A DNA stretch of 64,000 bases, taken from assembly GCA_016748015.1 (NCBI GenBank), contig JAAOMT010000231.1, positions 3,837 to 67,836 on the forward strand, in the 5' to 3' direction. Below, piece by piece: positions 63,901-64,000 of the stretch. Each line of letters begins with the position of its first letter. The stretch's first letter is position 1. Under the pieces are notes generated by a model. The model was not told the origin of the DNA and did not search any database. It saw nothing but the letters and a program-made list of their open reading frames with translations. This DNA is from Geosiphon pyriformis (Eukaryota > Glomeromycota > Glomeromycetes > Archaeosporales > Geosiphonaceae). The position numbers and the translations under genes were made by a program.

Positions 63901-64000
63901 TGGTTTAGGAATCATCGAAACCCAAGCTTTTCTTCAAGGCCCAGGGACTGACTCGCCAACCAAACAGAAATTCAAGAGCACCAAAAGCATATCCAATACA
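60928..64000 (-). pseudogene. LINE ORF2, partial: reverse transcriptase, RNase H, zinc motif
   Basis: Minus-strand frames 63915-63046, 62667-61885 and 61680-60928 lie in one register, separated by single stop codons. The reverse transcriptase box reads FVDD (AGAFVDDTIWVGSS, near 63290-63310) and the RNase H box reads LDSQAALDA, so both catalytic Asp residues lost in the plus copy are kept here. Other landmarks: MIPKPYEWEG, GWEHLRRSLVRIKM, YMDGSLSG, ELQAIALALE, CLLCGDVETSDHVFSC. This copy is less damaged than the plus LINE, but the visible stops mean it does not make a full ORF2 protein. The endonuclease and ORF1 are outside the window. Confidence 0.85.

Larger units (their letters stand above)
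60810..64000 (-). mobile_element. second LINE copy, inverted, truncated by window edge
   Basis: Same family as the LINE at 50094, in minus orientation. The 3' end lies near 60810 and the 5' part lies beyond the window. Present: the last two thirds of ORF2 and the 3' tail. One reading register continues throughout, with about five or more stops. Confidence 0.88.

Overview
The window is nuclear DNA of an AT-rich, intron-rich filamentous fungus. Short introns, a long kelch-repeat membrane protein, an LRR-type F-box protein, and dUTPase-bearing Ty3/gypsy and LINE elements with CCHC zinc knuckles together fit an arbuscular mycorrhizal fungus (Glomeromycotina; Rhizophagus or Gigaspora-like). This is an inference from gene style, not a database match. 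No rRNA, tRNA or CRISPR array was recognised.

Layout. (1) 75-1506, minus: an alpha/beta-hydrolase with a GHSQG nucleophile elbow and an apparent +1 frameshift. (2) 1507-11914: about 10 kb of very AT-rich DNA with microsatellites and no supportable gene. (3) 11915-13911, plus: a seven-exon kelch-repeat type I membrane protein with an 8-nt microexon. (4) 13912-20533: AT-rich DNA with a few possible exon remnants. (5) 20534-33158: a compact housekeeping block. On the minus strand, in order of decreasing coordinate, are an F-box/LRR protein, a BORCS6-like BORC subunit, a DUF2358 (C6orf136-like) protein and a 14-exon PPP4R1-like HEAT-repeat phosphatase subunit. On the plus strand are MET2 (homoserine O-acetyltransferase) and RPC25 (RNA polymerase III subunit). 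RPC25 needs a GC-AG intron. The spliced models for PPP4R1, DUF2358, BORCS6, MET2 and RPC25 close in phase at every junction.

(6) 34931-48639: a composite of Ty3/gypsy LTR elements. A complete plus-strand copy (LTR-gag-PR-dUTPase-RT-RNase H-IN-3' ORF-LTR) is joined to an inverted, truncated second copy, which is followed by a 200-bp LTR fragment. The gag-pol reading register of the complete copy is continuous for about 7 kb and is broken only by stop codons.

(7) 50094-64000: a non-LTR (LINE) cluster. It holds a full-length two-ORF LINE with an 11-bp target-site duplication, a separate 2.3-kb ORF1-only element with its own 13-bp duplication, and an inverted LINE copy that runs off the right edge. 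All three share a related 3' tail of about 77 bp. The ORF1-only element is therefore best read as a non-autonomous retroposon (half-LINE, HAL1-like) mobilised in trans by the LINE.

The mobile elements are damaged in a uniform way. There are many stop codons and catalytic Asp-to-Asn changes, nearly all explicable as C:G-to-T:A transitions, yet almost no indels within gag-pol, ORF1 or ORF2. The neighbouring housekeeping genes are clean. The blocks between elements are over 80% AT by eye and share degenerate tandem motifs.
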